Below, piece by piece: positions 17,483 through 26,492 of a stretch of DNA of 42,177 bases. A program made the position numbers and the translations under genes. A model generated the notes under the pieces. It made no database searches. It was given only the letters and a program-made list of their open reading frames with translations, and was not told where the DNA came from. This DNA is from Burkholderia aenigmatica (GTDB taxonomy: Bacteria > Pseudomonadota > Gammaproteobacteria > Burkholderiales > Burkholderiaceae), in NCBI RefSeq assembly GCF_902499175.1, contig NZ_CABVQC010000079.1, positions 1 through 42,177 on the forward strand. The letters run 5' to 3'. The first letter of the stretch is position 1. Each line of letters starts with the position of its first letter.

Positions 17483-20400
17483 TCAGAACTGGTAACCGGC
17501 ACCCACCACCGCGCCGAAGTCCGAACGCGTGTTGCCCGTCACCGACGCCTTGACGACCCAGCGGTTGCTTTCCGTCACGTACGAGTATCCGGCGGCGAAA
17601 CCCTGCTGGCCGTGATAGTTCGACGTCGCCGCCGAGACCATCGAGCGGCCCGCGCCCGTCGGTTGCGGCAGGCCGGCGACGGCCATTGCCGATGCCACGC
17701 CACCGTACATGTCCTTCTTCAGGTCGTTGAACGAGTTGTACACCTGGCCGATGCGCTGGTCGGTGTAGCCCTTCGCCTGCGTCGTGGCGGTCGAGAGGTT
17801 GTCGTTCAGCTGCTGCACGTTCACCGCGTCGGTCGGCGCCGTGCCGGCCGCGACGTTCGTGACCTGACGCTCGCTGCCCTTCGCACCGACCGAGAACGAA
17901 TTGTCGCGATCGGCGACGGAGCCCTGGCCGACCGCCACCGCGTTCTTGCCGGTTGCGGTTGCCGTCGACCCGATCGAACCCGCATCGGCACGCGTGATCC
18001 ACGTGGTGTTCGCATCGGTCGCCGCCGCGCGGATCTGGTCGTTGGCCGCCGCGTTCTTCAGCGCGGTGTTGAACTGGCCCATGTTGACCGCGTCGTTGTC
18101 CTTCACGCCCGCCGCGACCCCGGTCAGCACGCGGTCGCCCGCCGTGCCGGAGAAGTTCACGCTGGTGCCGCCGGAGTCCTTCCCGACCGTGATCGCGCCA
18201 TTCGGATCCTGTTGCTGCACGAGGCCGGCCTTGCCGTTCGCGATGTTGGTGACGTTCCCCTGCAGGTTCGTGATATCGGTCGTGTTCTTCGCGACCTGCT
18301 GGTTGGTCGCGTAGAGCTGCGAGCCGTTCACCGCGTCCGTGCTGGTTGCGCTGAGCGTGCCGGCCTGCACGTTGGTGATGCGCGTGCCACCGGCGCCGCC
18401 CAGGGTGATCGAGCTCTTCGAGCTGTCGTCGTACTGCACCGCGAGCGCACCGAGCTGGTTGAGATTCGACTGCACGCTCTTCAGCTGCTTCACGTTCACC
18501 GCGTCCGTATCGTCGGTGCCCGCGGCGACGTTCTTCAGCACGACCGCCGCATTCGTGTCGCCGCCGATGAGCGATACCGAATTCAACCGGTTGCCGTTCG
18601 CGTCGACATCGTACTTGACGACGTTCTTCACGGCCTCGCCCGCCTGATTGGACACCTGCGTGATCTGCTGTTCGAGCGACGATTTCACGCCCGACAACTG
18701 GCCGCCGTTCACCGCATCCGTGCTGCCCGCGGCGATGTTGCCGTCGGCCACGTTGGTCAGCTTCGTCGGGGCGCCACCGCGCGCCGCGTTGTATGCGCCT
18801 GCCTTCGGGTCGAACTGCAGCGCGTCCTGCTGCAGCCCGGCGATCGCGGCCGTGTTGCCGGCGATGTTCGTTTCGGCAGTGTCGATACGCGTCTCGTGAT
18901 TCTCGAGCGTCGTCGTGTTGCTGCCGACTCGGGTGTCGAGGTTGGTCAGCGCGTCGCCGACATTGTTGAACGAGCCGCCACCGACTTTATAGGCCGGCGC
19001 GCTGATCGTGCCGTCCGGATTCGCGGTCGCACCGCCGCCCAGTGCAGCCGCCGTACCGTCGGTCGCGCGGCGCAGTTGCGCGCCGTTCACCGCGTCCGTG
19101 CTGCCGGCCGCGACGTTGCCTTCCGCGACGTTGGTCAGGCGCACCGGGCTCCCGCCGTTGCCGGCGCCGAGCGAAACCTGCTTCTTGCTCGCGTCGTCGT
19201 ACTTCACGGCGAGCGCATCGAGCTGGCTCGTGCCGTCCTGGATCGCCGCATTCAACTGGTCGACGTTGACTGCGTCCGTGCCGTTCTTGCCGGCCGCGAC
19301 ATTGCCGATGCGTTGCGGACCGTTGCCACCGTGGCTCGCATCATAGGTGCCGAGGTTCGCGTTCCACTGAAGCGCGTCCTGCTGGAGCGCGGCGATGTTG
19401 CCCGTATTCGTCGTCACCTGGTTGCCGAGCGTCGTCACGTTGTTGCTGACGGTCGTGATCGACTGATTCAGCGTGTCGGTTGCCTTGCCGAGCTGGCCGA
19501 CATTCACCGCGTCGCTCGCGGCAACGCCGTCCGCCACGTTGTGCACGCCGACTGGCGACTGTGCCCCCTTGCCGCCGAGCGTCACGCCACTGTGTGCGTC
19601 ATCGTCGTACTGCACGGCATTCTTCGTCGCGTTGCCGATCTGGTTGGTGATCGACGTGCTCAGGTTGCCGAGTGTCGTATTGATGTTGCTCGTCACGCTC
19701 GTGCTGAGCGACGACAGGCCACCGTTCAACTGCCCGACGTTCACCGCGTCGGTGTTCGCGACACCCGCTGCGACGTTGTGCAGCGTCGTGCCGTTCGTGC
19801 CGGCGAACGTCACCGAGTCGAATCCGCTTTGGCCGTCGTACTTCACGTTACGGGCGTCGGCCGCCTGCAGGTTGGTGATGTTGGTGGTCGCCGTGCTCAG
19901 CGATGCGTTGATGCCGGTGACGTTGCTCTGCAGGTTCGTGATGTTCGACGCTGCCGTCGAGATCGACGATTGCAGCGGCGCAATGGTTCCCGTCAGTTGA
20001 CCGACGTTGACCGCATCGGTATTGGCGACGCCGGCCGCGACGTTGCCGATGCGTTGCGGGCCGTTGCCGCCGTGGCTCGCATCATAGGTGCCGAGGTTCG
20101 CGTTCCACAGCAGCGCATCCTGCTGAAGCGCGGCGATGTTGCCCGTATTCGTCGTCACCTGGTTGCCGAGCGTCGTCACGCTGTTGCCGACATTCGTAAT
20201 CGACTGATTCAGCGTGTCGGTTGCCTTGCCGAGCTGGCCGACGTTCACCGCGTCGCTCGCGGCAATGCCATCCGCCACGTTGTGCACGCCGACCGGCGAC
20301 TGTGCCCCCTTGCCGCCGAGCGTCACGCCACTGTGTGCGTCATCGTCGTACTGCACGGCATTCTTCGTCGCGTTGCCGATCTGGTTGGTGATCGACGTGC

Positions 20401-21838
20401 TCAGGTTGCCGAGTGTCGTATTGATGTTGTTCGTCACGCTCGTGCTGAGCGACGACAGGCCACCGTTCAACTGCCCGACGTTCACGGCGTCGGTGTTCGC
20501 GACACCCGCTGCGACGTTGTGCAGCGTCGTGCCGTTCGTGCCGGCGAACGTCACCGAGTCGAATCCGCTCTGGCCGTCGTACTTCACGTTACGGGCGTCG
20601 GCCGCCTGAAGGTTGCTGATGTTGGTGGTTGCCGTGCTCAGCGATGTGTTGATGCCGGTGACGCTGGTCTGCAGGTTCGTGATGTTCGACGCTGCCGTCG
20701 AGATCGACGTCTGCAACGGGGCGACGGTGCCCTTCAACTGACCCACGTTGACCGCATCGGTGTCGGCGACGCCAGTCGCGACGCCGCCGATCTTGGTGCC
20801 GTTGCTGCCGTCGAGCGCGATCGCCGCGTGCGAATCGTCGGTGTATTTCACGACGTTCTTCGTCGCCGTCACGATGCTGGTGCTGAGGCTGTTGCCCACG
20901 TTGGTCACGCGCTGGTCGACGTTCGAGATCGTGGTCGACAGCGAATTGCCGACCGACGTCACGCGCGCGTCGACGGTGGCAATGCTCGTGCTGAGCGTGC
21001 CGTTCACGTTCTTCAGCTGCTGGACGTTGACGGCATCCGTATCGGCCGCGCCCGCCGCGACGTTCTTGAGCTGGCGCTCCTTGCCGACCGCGCCGAACGA
21101 TACCGCGCCGCCGACCGGCGCGGCCGTGCCGCCGAACACCGGCGTGCCACCGTTGTTCGCGCCGGTGCTGCCCGAGCCGATCGCCACCTGATTGTTGTCG
21201 TTCGTCTGCGCGCCCGCACCGATTGCCACGGATTGCGTGCCGCCGGCGCGCGTTTGGGTGGCCGCGTCATACGTCGCGCCGGCCGACACGCCGTCGCTCG
21301 TCGTCGGGTTGGCGCCGCCGATCGCCACCGAACGATCGCCGCTCGCCAGCGCCGAGTGGCCGAGCGCGATCGAGCTCGTGCCGTGCGCATCGGCGACGTT
21401 GCCGAGCGCCATCGAGAAATCGCCGACCGCGGCCGACTGGCGACCGATGGCAAGCGCCGTATTCCCTTGCGCGACGGCGACCGTGCCGATCGCCGTGGCC
21501 GAGTTCGCCAGCGCCTGCGCACCGACGCCGACCGCAATCGCGCCGCCGTTGCTGGTACCCCCCTTGCTGGCCGCATTCGACTGGTCGCCGATCGCGATAC
21601 CGCTGGCACTCGCCTTGGCATTCGTCCCCATCGTGACGTTATTGGTGCTCACCGCCACGTAGGTCCCGCTCCTGGTCGACACGCACTGCGGGTTGGTCCC
21701 GTCGATGCACTGACCGCTCAGCGCATTGTCCGGGTTGCCGCGGTCGACGAAATTGTCCGCCTGTGCGGCGCCCGCGATCAGGACACCTGCCCCCGTGAAC
21801 ATGGCGGCGGCCAGCGCCGAAATCTGCTTCCTCTTCAT
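17483..21838 (-). CDS. Trimeric autotransporter adhesin (YadA-like)
   Basis: A 1451-residue outer-membrane adhesin of type Vc secretion. A signal peptide covers 1-27 (ends GAAQA). A head of YadA-type repeats (about 75-225; AIGDQS, ALGNVA, SIALGHSA) is followed by a long stalk with about 14 neck motifs containing DAVN (TDAVNVGQL and variants), and the last 70 or so residues form the trimeric membrane anchor starting QVYNSFNDLKKDMYGG and ending in aromatic Phe. The stalk contains two near-identical 247-residue blocks. Such proteins mediate binding to host cells, matrix or other bacteria; the ligand is unknown. GGAG lies about 10 nt before the ATG. No accessory gene is adjacent, and the upstream leader is long and A+T-rich. 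Confidence 0.95.
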   Translation of the reverse strand: MKRKQISALAAAMFTGAGVLIAGAAQADNFVDRGNPDNALSGQCIDGTNPQCVSTRSGTYVAVSTNNVTMGTNAKASASGIAIGDQSNAASKGGTSNGGAIAVGVGAQALANSATAIGTVAVAQGNTALAIGRQSAAVGDFSMALGNVADAHGTSSIALGHSALASGDRSVAIGGANPTTSDGVSAGATYDAATQTRAGGTQSVAIGAGAQTNDNNQVAIGSGSTGANNGGTPVFGGTAAPVGGAVSFGAVGKERQLKNVAAGAADTDAVNVQQLKNVNGTLSTSIATVDARVTSVGNSLSTTISNVDQRVTNVGNSLSTSIVTATKNVVKYTDDSHAAIALDGSNGTKIGGVATGVADTDAVNVGQLKGTVAPLQTSISTAASNITNLQTSVTGINTSLSTATTNISNLQAADARNVKYDGQSGFDSVTFAGTNGTTLHNVAAGVANTDAVNVGQLNGGLSSLSTSVTNNINTTLGNLSTSITNQIGNATKNAVQYDDDAHSGVTLGGKGAQSPVGVHNVADGIAASDAVNVGQLGKATDTLNQSITNVGNSVTTLGNQVTTNTGNIAALQQDALLWNANLGTYDASHGGNGPQRIGNVAAGVANTDAVNVGQLTGTIAPLQSSISTAASNITNLQSNVTGINASLSTATTNITNLQAADARNVKYDGQSGFDSVTFAGTNGTTLHNVAAGVANTDAVNVGQLNGGLSSLSTSVTSNINTTLGNLSTSITNQIGNATKNAVQYDDDAHSGVTLGGKGAQSPVGVHNVADGVAASDAVNVGQLGKATDTLNQSITTVSNNVTTLGNQVTTNTGNIAALQQDALQWNANLGTYDASHGGNGPQRIGNVAAGKNGTDAVNVDQLNAAIQDGTSQLDALAVKYDDASKKQVSLGAGNGGSPVRLTNVAEGNVAAGSTDAVNGAQLRRATDGTAAALGGGATANPDGTISAPAYKVGGGSFNNVGDALTNLDTRVGSNTTTLENHETRIDTAETNIAGNTAAIAGLQQDALQFDPKAGAYNAARGGAPTKLTNVADGNIAAGSTDAVNGGQLSGVKSSLEQQITQVSNQAGEAVKNVVKYDVDANGNRLNSVSLIGGDTNAAVVLKNVAAGTDDTDAVNVKQLKSVQSNLNQLGALAVQYDDSSKSSITLGGAGGTRITNVQAGTLSATSTDAVNGSQLYATNQQVAKNTTDITNLQGNVTNIANGKAGLVQQQDPNGAITVGKDSGGTSVNFSGTAGDRVLTGVAAGVKDNDAVNMGQFNTALKNAAANDQIRAAATDANTTWITRADAGSIGSTATATGKNAVAVGQGSVADRDNSFSVGAKGSERQVTNVAAGTAPTDAVNVQQLNDNLSTATTQAKGYTDQRIGQVYNSFNDLKKDMYGGVASAMAVAGLPQPTGAGRSMVSAATSNYHGQQGFAAGYSYVTESNRWVVKASVTGNTRSDFGAVVGAGYQF
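19300..20029 (-). repeat. 741-bp tandem repeat, C-terminal copy
   Basis: This block within the adhesin stalk recurs at 20041-20770 with a fixed offset of 741 bp (247 codons), judged from matching landmarks such as GATGCGTTGCGG at 19307 and 20048. Differences are scattered single bases. The unit contains several necks and coiled-coil segments. It is in frame, so gain or loss would change stalk length without breaking the gene. Confidence 0.85.
20041..20770 (-). repeat. 741-bp tandem repeat, N-terminal copy
   Basis: The partner of the block at 19300-20029. The translated units are nearly identical over the stretch with ADARNVKYDGQSGFDSVTF and GGKGAQSPVGVHNVADG. The ends differ more than the middle, for example TGTIAPLQSS against KGTVAPLQTS, which suggests an older duplication or conversion limited to the core. 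Confidence 0.85.
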
Positions 21839-22970
21839 GGTCTTCTGCTCCGTTTTTAGCGTTTGGTTTGAATACGGACTACTTAATTTTGTTGAAGGCT
21901 TAAGCTGCGATTGCGATTACGACTTCAGTGCGGAACCCGATTCCCGCGCCGGCCTGAGCGTGTCGAAGACGACACGCATCGTCCGCCCGTGGCGACGGGA
22001 CGTTCGAAAGCCCGGGCACTCCGTTCGTGTGACGGCCCGTTCCGTTAATCCGGTTAATGCATTAGGAATGCATATTGGTTTGCATGGGCGAATTCGCCCA
22101 GCGACTGAATCCGGAGATTCAACCCGCCGTTATGGACACCCCTGATTTGATGTCGCGCCGACCGCGACCAACCCCGCTTCTTTTATTTCATCCGCGGCAA
22201 CCGGATTTCGCCTGCACGCAACGAACCTGCGTTCGGATACACATCAATTGATGCCCCGGATCCAAATCGCACAACGTCCGTCACAACCCGCCGCGCCTTG
22301 CGTTACCTTGTGCAACCCTGCATTCAAAGTTCGGACGAATTATGAGACACGATCTAAAATTATTGAAGGCGACATTCTTTATAGATTGTAAAATTCAATA
22401 TATTCAAGGCGTTACATTAGCATTTCAAGTCTCGCAAACGATTTCCTGCCGCCGAATTTAATCGAAATGTTTTGCTGAGCGGACAAATACTTTGCTGAAG
22501 CGTATTAAAGATAAATTCCGGAAAAGTTTTTATGAAAAATCCGCCGGACTACGTGATTGCGCATGGGGCGAGAATGGGAGTGGCGGAAATGGACAGAGAT
22601 CCCCTCCCATTCCACGCAGCAAGCGCACGCCTCGACGCGCATTGAAAATCCCGAAAGACGGAATGAGCTGAATTGAGTCGATGGTTCTGGTCAGAATTGA
22701 AATAACCCCCTACAATGCGGCCCGCATCGATACCGGCAGCCACACTTTTTTCAGGGCACGACGACGGTAACGCTCCGTGTCTTTACCGGAACAGCGATCA
22801 AAACAAACCATGCCGGGTATTCCACCGACGGGTTGTGGGTCGCGTAGTTGGACGAAATCCGAATACCGATGCACTTGAGCGTCGCCATAGAGCGGCTTCC
22901 GACGATTATTTCGAACCGGGCAGGCCACCCGCAGGAACGCAGCCAGCAGCCATTCCAGAACAGGTGCACG
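21839..22970. other. Long leader between adhesin and response regulator
   Basis: About 1.1 kb between divergent genes. The part at 22320-22540 is strongly A+T-rich for this genome and has repeated GAAGGCGACATT and CAAGGCGTTACATT-like stretches. It is a likely promoter or silencer-protein binding area for the adhesin. An inverted repeat GAATGGGAG (22572-22580) and CTCCCATTC (22604-22612) lies further right. I see no gene. Confidence 0.5.
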
Positions 22971-23777
22971 ATGCATCCATCGATCTCCGCATTGGGCGAC
23001 GTCCATATCCTGATCGTCGACGATCAGCCCGACCAGCTTCGCTTGCTGATCGACATCCTGCGCGACACGGGGTGCCGGATCAGCATTGCATCCGACGGGG
23101 CGCAAGCGTGCCAGCGTGCGCAGGCGCTCATGCCGGACCTGATCCTGATGGATGTCCGCATGCCGCGCATGGACGGCTTCACCGCGTGCCGGCTGCTTGC
23201 CGCCGATCCGCAGACGTGCGCGATTCCGGTCATCTTCCTGACCGTGGCCGGTGCCTTGCACGAACGCCTCGAGGGGTTCGAAATCGGCTGCGTCGACTAT
23301 GTCGTGAAGCCGTTCGAGCCGGCCGAAGTGCTCGCGCGGATTCGCGTGCAGCTCGCGCGGGCGAAGCGCGCCCGGCCCGTCGACACGGACAGCCCGTTCG
23401 TGGCCGGCAAGGAAGACGACATCATCGTGCGCGCGGCGATCCGCCACCTCGCGCGAACGCTGAACGATCCGCCGACGGTGGAGCAACTGGCCCGCGCGGT
23501 CGGCACCCATGAAAAACGGCTGTCGCGCGCGTTTCGCGACAATCTCGGCCAGACGGTGTTCGAGTATCTGCGGCACGAGCGGCTGCGGATCGCGCAGGAT
23601 CTGCTGGATTCGACGTCGCTCAGCATTGCCAGCATCGCGCAGGAAATCGGTTTTTCCACGCCGGCGAATTTCGCGACCGCATTCCGCGAACGTTTCGGCC
23701 TCACGCCGACCGAGTGGCGGCGCCAGCGCCACGCCGGCGAACATGCCGTGCGGCGGGAACCGCAACGCGACGCTTGA
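22971..23777 (+). CDS. Receiver domain fused to an AraC-type DNA-binding domain
   Basis: A 268-residue response regulator. The receiver has acidic residues Asp17 and Asp18, the phospho-acceptor Asp61 in LMDVRMPRMDG, Thr91 and Lys113 in VKPFEP. After a linker (about 130-150), two helix-turn-helix motifs of the AraC/XylS type fill 155-255, with SIASIAQEIGFSTPANFATA as the second. Most response regulators have other output domains, so this combination is less common. No histidine kinase gene is next to it. The start at 22971 follows CAGG at a suitable distance. It converges on the TonB-dependent receptor gene, with 22 bp between stops. Regulation of that receptor or of the adhesin is possible but not shown. 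Confidence 0.88.
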   Translation: MHPSISALGDVHILIVDDQPDQLRLLIDILRDTGCRISIASDGAQACQRAQALMPDLILMDVRMPRMDGFTACRLLAADPQTCAIPVIFLTVAGALHERLEGFEIGCVDYVVKPFEPAEVLARIRVQLARAKRARPVDTDSPFVAGKEDDIIVRAAIRHLARTLNDPPTVEQLARAVGTHEKRLSRAFRDNLGQTVFEYLRHERLRIAQDLLDSTSLSIASIAQEIGFSTPANFATAFRERFGLTPTEWRRQRHAGEHAVRREPQRDA

Positions 23778-23799
23778 GACGCGTTCCGCGCATTCGCGA

Positions 23800-25962
23800 T
23801 TACCAGTTGTATTTCGCGCTGGCCAGCACGGTTCGCTCGTTGCCGAACACGCAGACGGCGTACGACTGGCAGCCGCTGACATAGCGCCGGTCGAACAGGT
23901 TCGCGACGTTCAGCGCGAACCGCCAGTGCGGCATCTCGTAGTGCAGCGCCAGATCGACCAGCGTCACGCTCGGCACGGTCAGCGAATTGTCGGGCGCGCC
24001 GGCCGACGTGCTCTGGTAGCGCACGCCGCCGCCGATCCCGACGCCCGACAGCGCGCCCGTGCGCCAGGTCCAGTCGGCCCACATCGACGCCATCTGCCGT
24101 GGCAGCGGCACGGCCACCGGCCAGTGGTTCAGCGACGCGTCGTTCGCCTGCACGTTCTTGACGTCCTGATAGACATACGACGCGACGACCGACAGCTCGC
24201 GCGTGACCTTGCCGACCGCGCTCAGCTCGATCCCGCGTGAGCGCACCTTGCCGGTCTGCACGGACGTCGTGCCGGTCGGGTCGAGACTCACCGGTGTCGG
24301 CGTCACGACGTTGGTCTGGTCGATCTGGTAGATGGCCGCACTCAGCATCAGGTTCCGGCCGGGCGGCTGCCAGCGCAGCCCGGCTTCCGTCTGCGTGCCG
24401 CGCGTAGGTTCAGGCAGGCCGCCGCCAAACATCCGCACGCCGATGACGGGATCGAACGACGTCGAATAGCTGACGTACGGCGACAGTCCGGCGTCCCCCT
24501 GATAGGTCAGGCCGACGCGCCCGGAGAACGCACTGACGTCCTGCCGCGCCTGCGTGCCGGCCGTCCGGTCGTCGAACCGCGCATTGACGAAGTCCTCCCG
24601 GCCGCCGAGCGTCAGCGTCCAGCGCTTCCAGCGGATCTGGTCCTGCGCGTACACGCCGAACGCGTTCATCGCCGTGTACTGGTCGACGTGGCCGAGCGAC
24701 GTCGGGCCGGAGAAGATCGCGGCCGTGACGGGCCGGTAGACGGGTTGGTACAGGTTGAGCGACGGCGCCAGCGCGAGCCACGCGCTGTGAGTCGTGGTCT
24801 GCCGGTCGTATTGCACGCCGAGCAAGAGCGTATGGTCGAGCGGCCCCGTGCCGAAGCGCGCCTGCGCGTGATGGTCGATATCGAGCCGGCTGTAGTTGAG
24901 CTGGAACAGCCCCGCGAAACGCATCATGTTGGTGGTGCTGCGGGGCACGAGGCCGTTGCCGAACACCGTCGCGTCGTCGAGCGACAGGTGCGACCAGCGC
25001 ACGTCCTGATGCAGCGACCAGATTGCATTCACGCGGTGCGCCAGCGTGTAGCCGAGCGACCACTGCTTCTTCCGGTAGTCGTTGAAGGCGGGGTCGCCCA
25101 TGTAGATGTCCTGCGACAGGCGGCCGTTCGGGTTCGGCAACACCGTGCCCGACGCGGGCAGGAAGTTCGACGAGATATCGCCGCTGTCCTGCATGAACGT
25201 CGCCGAAAGCGTCAGCGACGTGTCGGCGTTCGGCCGCCACCGGAACGACGGCGCCAGCGCGACCCGCCGGTCGCCGTTCGGGCCGGTCACCGCGTTACCG
25301 TCGCGCGCCACGCCGACGAAGCGATACGCATATCGGCCGTCCGGGTCGAGCGCATCGCCGGCATCGACCATGAATTGCTTGCGCGCGTCATTGCCGATCT
25401 GCACGCCGGCTTCGCGGACCCGTTCGCCGTCGGCTAGCTTCGTGTGTGCGTCGACGATCGCGCCGGGCTCGCCCGCGCCGTACAGCACCGACGTCGGCCC
25501 GCGCAGCACGGCGATCGAGTCGATCGTGTACGGGTCGACGCGCCAGTTCGCGATCACGGCGGTATTCGGCGCGGCCACGCCGTCGACGTACAACGTCGGC
25601 GTGAAACCGCGCAATGCCGCATACCAGTCGGTGCGGCTGTCGGCGCCGAACGTCGCGAATCCCGGCACGTAGCGCAGCGCCTGGTTCAGATCGGTCGCGC
25701 CGGTCATCTCGATCTGCTGCGCGGTGACAAGATTGATCGTTTGCGGGATCTCCGCCACCGGCGTGTCGGTCTTCGTGCCGGCCGTGGTGCGCAGCCCGAC
25801 GAGCCCGCTCGACGCGCCGTCGGCCTTCCCTGTCACGTCGATCTCCGGCAGCACGGCCGCAGCCGATGCCTGCGCGTGCACACCGCCCACTGCCGCCACG
25901 TACAACGCGCCCCCGGCTGCAATCGCCCTCGCGCGTCGCGCCGCCCCCGTCCCCGCTACCAT
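23800..25962 (-). CDS. TonB-dependent siderophore-type receptor
   Basis: A 720-residue outer-membrane receptor. A signal peptide ends near GGVHAQA, and the mature N-terminus contains LPEIDVTGK, a plausible TonB box. The plug domain follows (IPQTINLVTAQQIEM, then VLRGPTSVLYGAGEPGA), then a 22-strand barrel ending in Trp (KYNW). The plug motifs fit the ferric-siderophore (FhuA/FpvA-like) group. There is no extra N-terminal signalling domain, so it should transport without sigma-factor signalling. The siderophore is unknown, and no biosynthesis gene is nearby. The start at 25962 has GGAG at a good distance; a longer frame to 26076 is poor. No Fur box was evident by eye upstream. Confidence 0.9.
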   Translation of the reverse strand: MVAGTGAARRARAIAAGGALYVAAVGGVHAQASAAAVLPEIDVTGKADGASSGLVGLRTTAGTKTDTPVAEIPQTINLVTAQQIEMTGATDLNQALRYVPGFATFGADSRTDWYAALRGFTPTLYVDGVAAPNTAVIANWRVDPYTIDSIAVLRGPTSVLYGAGEPGAIVDAHTKLADGERVREAGVQIGNDARKQFMVDAGDALDPDGRYAYRFVGVARDGNAVTGPNGDRRVALAPSFRWRPNADTSLTLSATFMQDSGDISSNFLPASGTVLPNPNGRLSQDIYMGDPAFNDYRKKQWSLGYTLAHRVNAIWSLHQDVRWSHLSLDDATVFGNGLVPRSTTNMMRFAGLFQLNYSRLDIDHHAQARFGTGPLDHTLLLGVQYDRQTTTHSAWLALAPSLNLYQPVYRPVTAAIFSGPTSLGHVDQYTAMNAFGVYAQDQIRWKRWTLTLGGREDFVNARFDDRTAGTQARQDVSAFSGRVGLTYQGDAGLSPYVSYSTSFDPVIGVRMFGGGLPEPTRGTQTEAGLRWQPPGRNLMLSAAIYQIDQTNVVTPTPVSLDPTGTTSVQTGKVRSRGIELSAVGKVTRELSVVASYVYQDVKNVQANDASLNHWPVAVPLPRQMASMWADWTWRTGALSGVGIGGGVRYQSTSAGAPDNSLTVPSVTLVDLALHYEMPHWRFALNVANLFDRRYVSGCQSYAVCVFGNERTVLASAKYNW

Positions 25963-26492
25963 CGTTCTGTGCTCCGTCGTGCTGCCGGCCGATTCGAGCC
26001 GATCGCGGCGCGACGCACCGCCTGCGCCCGCCCTGTGTTGTCGTGCTTGCGATACGGGTGGCGCGCGAGTCGGCATGCGCTGGCCCCGTGGTGCCGTTCG
26101 CGAGCGCAGCGATCATACCGGGCGAACGTCGCGCGGTCTTCAAAAAAGTGCGCGCACGGGTGAAGCCGCCATCCGGCACGTGGGAGGGGGTGTTGGTTCG
26201 GGATCGATCCCGATCGGGAAAACGACGGCGCGATCGGCCGCCTGGCGAACCTCGTCATCGAGGCCGTCGGGCATCCTGCAAGCTTCGCGGCAATCACGCC
26301 GGTCAGGCAGAACCTGTTTCCGTGGACATTCCGCGATGAACTGCGCCGGGTCGAATCGTCCTGCGTACGCTTTCACGACGATCATCGCACTGCGCCGCCC
26401 GTTCATCGAATGGCGGCTCGGCGGGGGTGTGACGGCAGTCTGGAGCGTGCCGCTGCCGTCGGCGATCCGCGGGCGGGTTGCCGCCTGCGACG
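25963..26492. other. Intergenic region, 530 bp
   Basis: Between the TonB-dependent receptor start and the AraC regulator stop, both on the minus strand. A minus-strand frame of about 85 codons over 26155-26409 (NGRRSAMIVVKAYAGRFDP) has partly protein-like composition but no ribosome site, so I did not call it. GATCGATCCCGATCGGG near 26202 is a small dyad. The receptor promoter presumably lies in 25970-26150. Confidence 0.35.

Noticed and set aside
19300..20770. Regular repeats that might suggest a CRISPR array
   Set aside because: The repeats are 741 bp and coding; there are no short repeats with unique spacers.
17321..21859. A 1512-codon open frame antisense to the adhesin
   Set aside because: It mirrors the repeated, high-G+C adhesin gene, has Arg/Val/Asp-rich repetitive composition and no ribosome site. 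It is a shadow of codon bias.
25963..26150. Fur box before the TonB-dependent receptor
   Set aside because: No stretch resembling the GATAAT-type consensus was seen.
26155..26409. Possible 85-codon minus-strand gene
   Set aside because: Some protein-like stretches but no ribosome site and no recognisable feature.
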